Shown: one piece after another, positions 16,920 to 25,058 of the stretch
Numbering within the stretch: the first letter of the stretch is position 1
Layout: every line of letters begins with the position of its first letter
NCBI RefSeq assembly: GCF_900101625.1
Contig: NZ_FMYZ01000003.1
Coordinates: 372,001 to 436,000 of the forward strand
Direction of reading: 5' to 3'
Source: Cupriavidus sp. YR651
GTDB taxonomy: Bacteria > Pseudomonadota > Gammaproteobacteria > Burkholderiales > Burkholderiaceae
DNA length: 64,000 bases
Notes under the pieces: model-generated
What the model saw: the letters and a program-made list of their open reading frames with translations, nothing else
Databases searched by the model: none
What the model was told of the DNA's origin: nothing
Program-made: the position numbers and the translations under genes

Positions 16920-17677
16920 CGCCCACCGCCCTGATCGCCGACGACGAAGAACATCTGCGCGCGCACTTGCGGACCAAGCTGGCGCGCCTGTGGCCCGAGC
17001 TGCGGATCGTCGCCGAGGCCACGAATGGCCTGGAAGCCGCCGAAGCCATCGCCCGGCTGGCACCCGACGTCGCGTTCCTCGACATCAAGATGCCCGGCCT
17101 GTCCGGACTGGAAGTGGCGCAGGGCATCGAGGCCGATACCCGCGTGGTGTTCGTCACGGCCTATGACCAGTACGCGCTGGATGCCTTCGAACGCGAGGCG
17201 GTGGACTATCTGGTCAAGCCCGTGAACGACGAGCGGCTCGCCCGGTCGGTGGAGCGGCTGCGCAAGGCCATGCAGGAATCGGCACCGCCGCCGGAGCTGG
17301 CACGCCTGTTGAGCCAGCTGACGCGCGGCCAGGCCAGGCCGGAGGGCGCGACGCCGCTGCGCTGGGTGCGCGCAAGCCGTGGCAATACCACGAGCCATGT
17401 GCCGATCCAGGACGTGCTGTATTTCCAGAGCGACGACAAGTACGTGGTGGTCCATTCCCGCGACGGCGAGCATCTGATCCGCACGCCGCTGGCGGAGCTG
17501 GTGGACGGGCTGGACCCGGAGATCTTCTGGCAGGTCCACCGCTCGACCATCGTCAACATGGAATACGTGGCGGGCACGCGGCGCGACGACACCGGCCGCC
17601 TGTTCGTGCGGCTGCGGGACAGCGAGACCGAACTGCCAGTGTCGCGCGCGTACGTACATCGATTCCGCCAGATGTAG
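16916..17677 (+). CDS. LytTR-family response regulator
   Basis: A 253-residue response regulator. The receiver domain spans residues 1-120, with acidic pocket D9/D10, phospho-acceptor Asp56 in FLDIKMPG, Thr/Lys switch residues in FVTAYDQYA and LVKPVND. A LytTR DNA-binding domain follows at about 145-250 (VLYFQSDDKYVVVHS, FWQVHRSTIVNM). It is translationally coupled to the kinase and converges with the 2TM gene at 17692 after 14 bp. Targets are unknown; LytTR regulators in this group often act on membrane or cell-surface genes. Confidence 0.93.
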   Translation: MTPTALIADDEEHLRAHLRTKLARLWPELRIVAEATNGLEAAEAIARLAPDVAFLDIKMPGLSGLEVAQGIEADTRVVFVTAYDQYALDAFEREAVDYLVKPVNDERLARSVERLRKAMQESAPPPELARLLSQLTRGQARPEGATPLRWVRASRGNTTSHVPIQDVLYFQSDDKYVVVHSRDGEHLIRTPLAELVDGLDPEIFWQVHRSTIVNMEYVAGTRRDDTGRLFVRLRDSETELPVSRAYVHRFRQM

Positions 17678-17691
17678 CCAGAAACGGCCTC

Positions 17692-18027
17692 TTACTGGCG
17701 GTTCATGAATTCCTGGATTTTCCTCGATTCCCAGTCGCGTCCCCAGCGGGACAGCCTGGCCCAGACCAGCAGGCCGTGCACGCCGAGTATGAGCCCCCAG
17801 AGAAGCGTCGTGTGCATCGGCCACGGCCAGCCTTCGATCATGCGGTGGGACCAGGCTGGCGCGGGCAGGTAGAAATACCGGAACCACAGCCAGCCGTTGA
17901 CCACCGCGTAGATCAGCAGATGGATGTACCAGCGCCGCAGCGCACGCATCATGCGGCGCGCGCGCCAGTAGGCCATGGCGTTGTCGTCGGTGGGCGGGAC
18001 GGGGGGATGCATCGATTCCCAGGGCAT
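17692..18027 (-). CDS. Small 2TM-domain membrane protein
   Basis: A 111-residue protein consisting almost only of a 2TM domain: RMMRALRRWYIHLLIYAVVNGWL, then TTLLWGLILGVHGLLVWARL, ending ESRKIQEFMNRQ. It resembles the sensor part of the adjacent LytS kinase without the kinase. The ATG at 18027 was chosen because GAGG lies 7 bp upstream; an ATG four codons earlier is possible. It converges with the response-regulator gene. A regulatory partner of the kinase is an inference from similarity and position. Confidence 0.75.
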   Translation of the reverse strand: MPWESMHPPVPPTDDNAMAYWRARRMMRALRRWYIHLLIYAVVNGWLWFRYFYLPAPAWSHRMIEGWPWPMHTTLLWGLILGVHGLLVWARLSRWGRDWESRKIQEFMNRQ

Positions 18028-18179
18028 GGATGACCTCATCTGTCGGCAATCTCGTTGGCGTAGTGTCTGCGGCCGGGATGGCGCATTGGTGTGAGGTATA
18101 CGCCCCAACGGACGCCCATGCCAGGGGCATGGGCCGAATCGACAGATCGGCATCGCCAGCGACGGACAGCCGGCGCGAA

Positions 18180-18203
18180 TGACGGTCAGCCAGTGACGGT
18201 CAG
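18180..18203 (+). repeat. Short direct repeat (14-bp period)
   Basis: TGACGGTCAG occurs twice, at 18180-18189 and 18194-18203, in the gap between the molybdoenzyme stop and the 2TM gene start. No further structure is evident. Confidence 0.6.
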
Positions 18204-18222
18204 TTGGCGGCCGCCTCCGGCG

Positions 18223-20472
18223 TCATGGCTCGCGTGACACCTCGACGAGGCAGCTCATGGCATTGGGGCCCTGCGTCAGGTCCGACGTGCCGATATCGAG
18301 CGTCAGCGTGTTGGCCGCGCCCGCGCGGTCGACGCCGTCGGCATCGGGGTCGTACCACGCGCCGGTGGCCATGACCGCCACGCCGCGCGCGATGCCATCG
18401 CTGATGGCCAGTCCGGCCGCAAGGGCCCCCCGGCCGTTATGGACGCGCACCCGCATGCCGGCGTGCAGGCCACGCGCGGCCGCGTCGGCCGGATGGAGCG
18501 TAATCCGCTCGGTGCCGGCGACCTTGCCGGCTTGCGCCAGCGGGGCGGGGTCGAGCTGGCTGTGCAGCCGGTCGGCAGGCTGCACCGAGACCAGGTGCAG
18601 CGGATGGCGTGCGGCTTCTGCCGCGCCGAGCCATTCGACGGGCGGCCGCCAGTGCGGATGCGTGCCGCAGTCCTCGGACAGCGCGCCCAGCGTGGGACTT
18701 GCCAGTTCGATGCGGCCGCTCGGCGTGCGCAGCGGATGTGCCACCGGATCGGCACGAAAATCGTCGAACAGCACGAAGTCCTCGTCGGGCGGCGGCAGCG
18801 CCACGTGGCCCGCGCGCCAGAACGCGTCGAACGATGGCAATTCGATGCCGGCTTGCGCCTGCGCATCGCGGCAGCGCGCGTAGATCGCGGCGATCCATGC
18901 GCGTTCGTCGCGGCCTTCGGTGAACGTCGCTTCATCGCCCAGCCGCGCGGCCAGCGCGGTGAAGATCTCGAAGTCACTGCGTGCCTGATGCAGTGGCGCA
19001 ATCGCCTGATGCATGGCCAGGATAAAGCGGTCGCGCGAGGAACCGCCGATGTCGTTGCGTTCCAGCGCGGTCGTCACGGGCAGCACGATATCCGCGTGGC
19101 GGGCGGTGGCGGTCCAGCAGATGTCCTGCACGATCACGGTTTGCGGCCGCGCCCAGGCCTCGCGCAGACGCGACAGCTGCTGGTGATGGTGGAACGGATT
19201 GCCGCCGGCCCAGTGCACTAGTTTCACATCGGGATAGTGGCGCGTCTCGCCTCGGAAGCGATAGGGCGTGCCGGGGTTCAGCAGCATGTCCGCGATGCGG
19301 GCCGCCGGGATATCGAGCCCGGCCGGATTGCGCCCCACCGGCATCTCCGGCCCCGGCGTGGCGACGCGCGGGTTGCCGACGCCGTTCATGGAGCCGTGGC
19401 CGAAGCCGAATCCTCCACCAGGCAGGCCGATCTGGCCGAGCATGGCCGCCAGCGCAATGGCCATCCAGTACGGCTGTTCGCCCCGGTGCGCACGCTGCAC
19501 GGCGAAGCTGCAGGTGATGTAGCTGCGCTTGCCGGCCAGCAGCGCGGCAAGCTGCTCGATGCGCGCCGCCGGAATGCCGGTGATTTCCGCCGCCCACGCG
19601 GGCGTCTTCGGCGTGCCGTCGACGGTGCCGAGCAGGTACGCCTCGAGCGCCGGCCAGCCGCTGCAGTGCGAGGCGAGGAATGCCGCGTCGTGCGCGTTGG
19701 CGCGACGCAATGTGTAGCCCAGCGCCAGCATCAGCGCGACGTCGGTGTTCGGCCGGATCGGCTCCCACTGCGCGTTCAGGAAGGCGGGGCAGTCGTCGCG
19801 TGTCGGACTGATATTGATGACCGTCGCACCGCTGGCCGCCAGCTGGCGCAGCCAGCCTTCCTGCGTGTGTTCCGCCGCGCCGCCGGACGACACCTGGCCG
19901 TTCTTGAGCGCCAGGCCACCAAAGGCGAGGAACACCTCGGTATGGGCGATCAGGCTCGGCCACGCGGTGACGCGGCCGGTCAGCGGCCGGTCGGTGCCGA
20001 TCACATGCGGCAGCAGGAACTGGGCAGTGCCCCAGCTGTAGTTGCCGACCTGATCGACGCAGCCGCCCGCGCCGAAATGGAAGCGCCGGATGAGCGATCG
20101 CGCGTGGTGCAGGCGTCCCGCGGAAGACCAGCCGTAGGAGCCGCCGAAGATGCCCGCGGGGCCGTGGGCATCGCGCACGCGCCGGATTTCGCCGGCCACG
20201 AGGTCGAGCGCCATGTCCCACGAGACCTCGACGAAATCGTCGCGGCCTCGCGCGTGCCCGTCGGCAGCCTCGCGCTTGTCCAGCCACCCCCGGCGCACCA
20301 TCGGCGCGCGGATGCGCATCGGCGAATACACCGTCGGCACGATGGCATCGAGCAGCGGCGAGGGATTGGGATCGGCGGCGAACGGTTCGCACCGGACCAG
20401 CCGGCCGTCTTCCACGACGGCGGTGAAGGCGCCCCAGTGCGCCAACTGCGGAAAACGGCGGACGGTCGTCAC
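18223..20472 (-). CDS. BisC/TorA-like molybdopterin S- or N-oxide reductase
   Basis: A 749-residue Mo-bisMGD enzyme of the DMSO reductase family, biotin-sulfoxide-reductase subgroup. The amino end lacks both the [4Fe-4S] cysteines and any Tat signal, as in cytoplasmic BisC. The molybdenum-ligand serine lies in GGSYGWSSAGRLHHA (about residue 117). Other motifs include GGNPFHHHQQL, the LPVTTALERNDIGGSSRD segment and the C-terminal NDR-type GAWYDPDADG. It begins 3 bp after the Bug gene at 20476 and is the last gene of the leftward sulfur cluster. Predicted job: reduce a sulfoxide (or N-oxide) in the cytoplasm; the substrate is inferred from neighbours. Confidence 0.9.
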   Translation of the reverse strand: MTTVRRFPQLAHWGAFTAVVEDGRLVRCEPFAADPNPSPLLDAIVPTVYSPMRIRAPMVRRGWLDKREAADGHARGRDDFVEVSWDMALDLVAGEIRRVRDAHGPAGIFGGSYGWSSAGRLHHARSLIRRFHFGAGGCVDQVGNYSWGTAQFLLPHVIGTDRPLTGRVTAWPSLIAHTEVFLAFGGLALKNGQVSSGGAAEHTQEGWLRQLAASGATVINISPTRDDCPAFLNAQWEPIRPNTDVALMLALGYTLRRANAHDAAFLASHCSGWPALEAYLLGTVDGTPKTPAWAAEITGIPAARIEQLAALLAGKRSYITCSFAVQRAHRGEQPYWMAIALAAMLGQIGLPGGGFGFGHGSMNGVGNPRVATPGPEMPVGRNPAGLDIPAARIADMLLNPGTPYRFRGETRHYPDVKLVHWAGGNPFHHHQQLSRLREAWARPQTVIVQDICWTATARHADIVLPVTTALERNDIGGSSRDRFILAMHQAIAPLHQARSDFEIFTALAARLGDEATFTEGRDERAWIAAIYARCRDAQAQAGIELPSFDAFWRAGHVALPPPDEDFVLFDDFRADPVAHPLRTPSGRIELASPTLGALSEDCGTHPHWRPPVEWLGAAEAARHPLHLVSVQPADRLHSQLDPAPLAQAGKVAGTERITLHPADAAARGLHAGMRVRVHNGRGALAAGLAISDGIARGVAVMATGAWYDPDADGVDRAGAANTLTLDIGTSDLTQGPNAMSCLVEVSREP

Positions 20473-20475
20473 GGT

Positions 20476-21465
20476 TCAGTCGCCCTGGATGCCGGCCTTG
20501 CGGATCAGGTCGCCCCACCGGGCGCGTTCTGTCGCCATCAATTTGGCGAACTGCGTGGGGGTGTCCGAGGTGGCATCCATGCCCGATTGCGCCAGGCGCT
20601 GGCGGATCTCGGGTTCCGCCATGACTTTGACCAGCGCCTTGTTGAGTTGCGCGATGACGTCGGCGGGCGTGCCGGCCGGCGCGACCAGGCCGTACCAGTT
20701 GGTGACGTCGTAACCCGGCACGCCGGCTTCCGCCACAGTCGGCACGTCCGGGAACTGCGCCGAGCGCGTGGCCGTGGTCACGGCCAGCACGCGCAGCTTG
20801 CCGGAAGCGATCAGCGGTTTGGCCGACGGATCGGAGAACGTGACCGGCACGATGCCGGCCATCACGTCCGTCAACGCCGGCGTGGTGCCCTTGTAAGGCA
20901 CATGCTGCATCTGCAGGCCGGTCATCATCTTGAACTGCTCGGCGGCGATCTGGCCGATGGTGCCGTTGCCGCCGGAGGCGTAGGCAAACTTGCCGCCCGC
21001 GCTGCGAACCGCGGCCAGCATGCCAGGCAGGTCCTTGTACGGTGCGTTGGCGCCCGTCACCAGCACGTTCGGCATCGTCACCAGCACGCTGACCGGCGCG
21101 AAGTCCTTCTGCGGGTCATACGGCAGCTTGCGCAGATTGGGCCAGATCGTGAACGACCCCGGCGTGGCCACGTAGAGCGTGTAGCCGTCCGGTGCGGACT
21201 TGGCCACCATGTCCGTGGCAATCAGGCCGCCCGCGCCGGGACGGTTGTCGATGATGACGTTGGTCTTGAGTTGCTCCGACAGCGCCGGGGCAATCGCGCG
21301 TGCCAGCGCATCGGCGCCGCCGCCCGCCGGAAAGCCGACGACGACGCGGATCGGCTTCGTCGGATCGGGCCATGCCGCGTGCGCCGGGGCTGCAAGGCAC
21401 AGCGCCAGCGAGGTGGTCAACAGGAATCGGGAGAGCAAGGGGCGCAGGGGGCGCGGGGCAGACAT
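20476..21465 (-). CDS. Bug-family periplasmic solute-binding receptor
   Basis: A 329-residue TctC/Bug receptor with a Sec signal (RFLLTTSLALCLAAPAHA), then WPDPTKPIRVVVGFPAGGGAD, VIIDNRPGAGGLIA, PDGYTLYV and VPYKGTTPALTDV. The ATG at MSAPRPL follows GGAG; an ATG eight codons earlier is less well placed. It lies between the deacylase (46 bp upstream) and the molybdoenzyme (3 bp downstream), so it is one of two binding proteins in the presumed organosulfur operon. Confidence 0.9.
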   Translation of the reverse strand: MSAPRPLRPLLSRFLLTTSLALCLAAPAHAAWPDPTKPIRVVVGFPAGGGADALARAIAPALSEQLKTNVIIDNRPGAGGLIATDMVAKSAPDGYTLYVATPGSFTIWPNLRKLPYDPQKDFAPVSVLVTMPNVLVTGANAPYKDLPGMLAAVRSAGGKFAYASGGNGTIGQIAAEQFKMMTGLQMQHVPYKGTTPALTDVMAGIVPVTFSDPSAKPLIASGKLRVLAVTTATRSAQFPDVPTVAEAGVPGYDVTNWYGLVAPAGTPADVIAQLNKALVKVMAEPEIRQRLAQSGMDATSDTPTQFAKLMATERARWGDLIRKAGIQGD

Positions 21466-21511
21466 GGCGGGAACTCCGGCAGACAGCATTGGTAAATACG
21501 GGTTTGATCGT

Positions 21512-22528
21512 TCAATCCACGCTGACGGTGTCCCACTCCCACGCCACGAACGCCAGGCGTTCGCCGGTATGGACGACGGGGTCGCTGCGCAAGCCGATCA
21601 GCACGCCATCACGCGCTAGCGGCGCGATGGGCGTGAGCGATGCATCGAGCCTGAGCGTGTCGCCGATGGATGCGCCCGCGCGGACCAGATCGCCGGCGCG
21701 CGTGGCGGGCACGAACAGGCCGCCTTCGTCGGCGGTGATCCAGCCGCGCCGCGTGACGCGGCGCAGCGTTCGCGCGGCGGGCCGGACGGGGTCGCCGTCG
21801 AGAATCCCCATCTGCACGGCCAGGCCATGAAAGCCGGTCTCGGCCACGGCGATGTTGTCCGGCTCGTAGCGGCTGCCGCTGCCCAGCTCCAGCATGAAGG
21901 CGCAGATGCCGGATGCCAGGCACTGGTAGTCGAGCGCGCCTGAGATGTTGCCGGGCAGCTCGCCCTTGCCGCCCACGTCCTGCTGGCAGGCCACATGGGG
22001 GTGGAAGGGCGCCATGGCTGCCATTACCTCGGCTTCCGTCACGCGGCTGCCGGGATGCACCTTGTAGACCGTGTACGGGCGAGCGTCGAACAGCGGGTTC
22101 ATCGTGTGCAGGTTGATCAGCACATCGGCCACGCCGCGAATCTCGGTCATCAGCGCGTGGGCCAGCCGCTCCGACACCAGCCCGCCGGCATTGCCGGGAT
22201 AGGTCTGGTCGAGATCCAGTTCGTCATAGGGATTGCGCTTGCGGCGCGCATCCAGCGCGTGGGGGTTGCCGGTCGGCGTGACCACCACATTGCCCTGCAT
22301 GGTCTCCGGATTCAGGCCGCGCGCGAAGCGCAGCGCGGCCACCATGCCGTTGATCTCGTCGCCATGCACCTGTCCGTGGAGCCACAGCGTGCGGCCCGGC
22401 CGCGCACCGCGCACCGCGACATAGGGCAGCGTCACCGCCATGCCGGAGGCCATCGACCCCACCGGCAACTGCCCGCTCGTGCGGGCCGGGCCCTCGTTCC
22501 TGCTCAGCCAGTCACCGATGATGGGCAT
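21512..22528 (-). CDS. Succinylglutamate desuccinylase/aspartoacylase-family deacylase
   Basis: A 338-residue zinc carboxypeptidase-like deacylase of the AstE/AspA family. Zn ligands are seen in LHGQVHGDEING (HxxE type) and LINLHTMNPL, with a catalytic Glu probably in FMLELGSGSRYE. The C-terminal 80 residues form the family beta domain (GLFVPATRAGDLVRAGASIGD). The start ATG overlaps the end of the C-S lyase gene by 17 bp, implying coupled translation. Members remove acyl groups from N-acyl amino acids; mammalian aspartoacylase-like aminoacylase-3 acts on mercapturates. Applying that here is inference from the adjacent lyase and thiol dioxygenase. Confidence 0.88.
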   Translation of the reverse strand: MPIIGDWLSRNEGPARTSGQLPVGSMASGMAVTLPYVAVRGARPGRTLWLHGQVHGDEINGMVAALRFARGLNPETMQGNVVVTPTGNPHALDARRKRNPYDELDLDQTYPGNAGGLVSERLAHALMTEIRGVADVLINLHTMNPLFDARPYTVYKVHPGSRVTEAEVMAAMAPFHPHVACQQDVGGKGELPGNISGALDYQCLASGICAFMLELGSGSRYEPDNIAVAETGFHGLAVQMGILDGDPVRPAARTLRRVTRRGWITADEGGLFVPATRAGDLVRAGASIGDTLRLDASLTPIAPLARDGVLIGLRSDPVVHTGERLAFVAWEWDTVSVD

Positions 22529-23726
22529 GATCCTGCTCCGGTTGTATCGAGGCGATGTTGTCGATGGCGGCGAATGCCTGCTCCAGGTCGGCCAGCAGGT
22601 CGGCAACGCCTTCCAGTCCGATATGGAGCCGGATGACCTGACCGTGGGCGGACCAGTCGGTGACGCTGCGCGCGCGGCGCATGTCGGCCAGCACGGCCAG
22701 GCTTTCGAAGCCACCCCACGAGGCGCCGATGCCAAACAGCCGGAGGCTGTCGACAAAGCGTTCGGCGGCAACCGGTGCCTGCGCGCGCAGCGTGAACGAC
22801 AGCAGGCCATTGGTGCCGTGGCAATCGCGCCGCCAGAGCGCGTGATGGGGATCGTCGGGCAACGCGGGGCAGAACACGTGCGCCACTTCCGGGCGTTCGC
22901 GCAGCCAGGTGGCGACGGCCATGGCGCCCTCCTGATGCTGCGCGAGGCGTGCGCCCAGCGACCGGATGCCGCGCTGGACGAGGTAGGCATCGTCCGGGCT
23001 CACCGTCATGCCGAAGGCGTCGGCCACCGTGGCAAGCTCCTGCCACGCGGCCTCCGTGGTGCACACCGTGCCCATCATCACGTCCGAATGGCCGCCGAGG
23101 TACTTGGTGGCGGCCATCAGCGAAATGTCCGCGCCCAGTTCGAGCGGGCGATACAGCAGGCCCGATCCCCACGTGTTATCCGCCGCCACCAGCGCACCAT
23201 GCGCGTGCGCCAGTGCCGCAAGCGCGGGGAGGTCGCACATCTCGTAGACCAGGGACCCCGGCGCTTCCACATAGACGAGGCGCGTCTCGGGGCGCAGGCG
23301 CGCGGCGAGGTCCGAGCCATCGGCCGCGTAGAAGTCCGCGGTGATGCCGTGCTGACGCAGGAAGCCGTTGGCCAGGTTGCGCACCGGCTCATACACGCAA
23401 TCGGGCAGCAGCACATGCTGGCCGGGGCGCACGTAGGCAAGAATCGTCATCGCCGCCGCGGACAGGCCCGAAGGAAACAGCCGCGTGCGGTAGCCCCCCT
23501 CCAGCATCGTCACCATGTCTTCCAGTGCGAAGTTGGTGGGGTTGCCGCGCGCGCCATAGGTGAACAGGCGCTCGTTGTCGCGGCGGGCGCGCATCTCGCG
23601 TTGTTGTGCGACGGATTCGAACAGGACGGTGCTGGCACGCACCACCGGCGGGTTGACCGGCTGGCCGCCGGGCACGCTGGCGGTGCGGCCGGCGTGCGCC
23701 AGCCGGGTGGGGAGCGAATGGGTCAT
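22512..23726 (-). CDS. PLP-dependent C-S lyase (cystathionine beta-lyase family)
   Basis: A 404-residue Cys/Met-metabolism PLP enzyme. Landmarks are FTYGARGNPTNFALED, the cofactor-stacking region FPSGLSAAAM, VEAPGS, VAADNTWGSGLLY, and the Schiff-base Lys in SLMAATKYLGGHSDVMMG (about residue 205). MetC-type members cleave the beta C-S bond of cystathionine or S-alkyl cysteines to pyruvate, ammonia and a thiol. In this setting, between a deacylase and a thiol dioxygenase, catabolic cleavage of an S-substituted cysteine looks likelier than methionine synthesis. The 279-bp gap upstream holds the second MITE-like element. Confidence 0.9.
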   Translation of the reverse strand: MTHSLPTRLAHAGRTASVPGGQPVNPPVVRASTVLFESVAQQREMRARRDNERLFTYGARGNPTNFALEDMVTMLEGGYRTRLFPSGLSAAAMTILAYVRPGQHVLLPDCVYEPVRNLANGFLRQHGITADFYAADGSDLAARLRPETRLVYVEAPGSLVYEMCDLPALAALAHAHGALVAADNTWGSGLLYRPLELGADISLMAATKYLGGHSDVMMGTVCTTEAAWQELATVADAFGMTVSPDDAYLVQRGIRSLGARLAQHQEGAMAVATWLRERPEVAHVFCPALPDDPHHALWRRDCHGTNGLLSFTLRAQAPVAAERFVDSLRLFGIGASWGGFESLAVLADMRRARSVTDWSAHGQVIRLHIGLEGVADLLADLEQAFAAIDNIASIQPEQDHAHHR

Positions 23727-23798
23727 ATCTGGCCTGTTGGGGGCGGGGTGATCGTCGCGAGGGTCGTCGCAAGGATCGTGCCGTACTTATTCGGTGTT

Positions 23799-24006
23799 GG
23801 AGGCGCTATCAAAATAAAGCGCCAGCGGTTCTGGCTAGGGCGAAGCAGGGGTTTCGGATCGCACGCGATCCGCCTGCGTAGCGGCATGCGCCTGCCGGCG
23901 CATGCGCGCCCTGCAAGGGCGCGGCCGCAGACACCATACAAGTGGTACGGCAAGCGAATGTGGCAAAACCCGGCAACGACGCCAGAATCATTTTGATAGT
24001 GCGTCC
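23799..24006. mobile_element. MITE-like element, copy 2 (about 208 bp)
   Basis: Same element as at 10456-10662, with high similarity over its full length. The ends are GGAGGCGCTATCAAAAT and, read as reverse complement on the right, GGACGCACTATCAAAAT (15 of 17 identical). Internal palindromes GGATCGC/GCGATCC and GCATGCGCC/GGCGCATGC are conserved. It fills most of the gap between the Bug stop (24006) and the lyase start (23726), so it was inserted inside an apparent operon without breaking a gene. Translations from it are not counted as genes. Confidence 0.85.
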
Positions 24007-25004
24007 TAGTCGACGTGCGCGCCTGAGAGCTTCACGATCTGGGACCAGCGCGTGATGTCCTGCTTCAGCTGCGCGGCGAAGGCATCGGGGCTGCTGGCCA
24101 CCACATCGCTGCCGCCCTCATTGATCAGCTTCACCACGTCGGGCATCTGCAGCACCTGCACCATCGCACGGTTCAGCAGGGCCACGCGCTCCGGCGCGGT
24201 GCCGGCCGGCACGAAGAAGCCATACCAGTCCTCGAAGCGCGCATTACGGTAGCCGAGTTCTTCCAGCGTGGGCACCTTGCTGAATACCCCTAGCCGGCGC
24301 GGGCTCGTGACCGCCAGCGCACGCATGCGGCCGGACTGGATGAAGCCCGCCACCGAGGACGTCGACGTGATCAGCACATCCACCTGCCCGCCGAGCAGGT
24401 CGTTGATGGCCGGCCCCGCGCCCTTGTACGGCACGTGCTGGAGCGAGACGCTGCTGTCCTTGTCCAGCACGACACCCACCAGATGCGACAGCGTGCCGTT
24501 GCCCGGTGTGGCGTAGGTGATCTTCTGCGGCTGCGCCTTGGCCTGCGTCGCCAGGTCGGCAAAGGTCTTCAACGGCGATTCGGCCGAGACCACGATGGCC
24601 AGCGGCGCGGCGTTGATCTGCGTGACCGGCACGAACTGCTTGACGGGATCGAAGCCCGGGGCGCGATACAGCGTCGGGTTGACCGCCATCACCGAGACCT
24701 GCGACGTCAGCACTGTGTAGCCATCGGCCTTGGCCTCCGCCACGAAGCGCGTGCCGATATTGCCGCCGGCGCCGCCGCGGTTGTCCGTCACCGCGCTCTG
24801 GCCCAGCACCTGCGACAGGCGCGTTGCCACGATCCGTGTGACGGCATCGTTGCCGCCGCCGGCCGGAAACGGCGACACGATGCGCAGCGGTTGCGACGGA
24901 AATCCGCCGACCGGTGCCAGCGGTTGTTGTGCGACGGCGGCGGGGACCGCGCCGAGCGCGGCAAGGGAAAGCACTGCGGCCAGATACTGCGACATGCGTG
25001 ACAT
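24006..25004 (-). CDS. Bug-family periplasmic solute-binding receptor
   Basis: A 332-residue TctC/Bug receptor with a Sec signal (MSRMSQYLAAVLSLAALGAVPAAVA), then GGFPSQPLRIVSPFPAGGGND, AVTDNRGGAGGNIGT, DGYTVLT and VPYKGAGPAINDLLGG. It ends SGAHVD with the stop codon touching the end of the MITE-like element. Lies 54 bp after the rhodanese gene. Second binding protein of the sulfur cluster; whether it and the one at 20476 bind different forms of one compound is unknown. Confidence 0.92.
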   Translation of the reverse strand: MSRMSQYLAAVLSLAALGAVPAAVAQQPLAPVGGFPSQPLRIVSPFPAGGGNDAVTRIVATRLSQVLGQSAVTDNRGGAGGNIGTRFVAEAKADGYTVLTSQVSVMAVNPTLYRAPGFDPVKQFVPVTQINAAPLAIVVSAESPLKTFADLATQAKAQPQKITYATPGNGTLSHLVGVVLDKDSSVSLQHVPYKGAGPAINDLLGGQVDVLITSTSSVAGFIQSGRMRALAVTSPRRLGVFSKVPTLEELGYRNARFEDWYGFFVPAGTAPERVALLNRAMVQVLQMPDVVKLINEGGSDVVASSPDAFAAQLKQDITRWSQIVKLSGAHVD

Positions 25005-25058
25005 GGGGGCGACCTCGTTCTTGTGTGGGGGCAGAGTCAGTCAGTGGGGAAAAGCATT

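Noticed and set aside
19237..21495. Open frame of 752 codons on the plus strand
   Set aside because: Antisense to the molybdoenzyme and a Bug gene with clear motifs; composition is typical of a shadow frame.
23723..23953. Small frames inside the MITE-like element (also in copy 1)
   Set aside because: They recur only because the element is repeated, lack ribosome sites and cross its palindromes.
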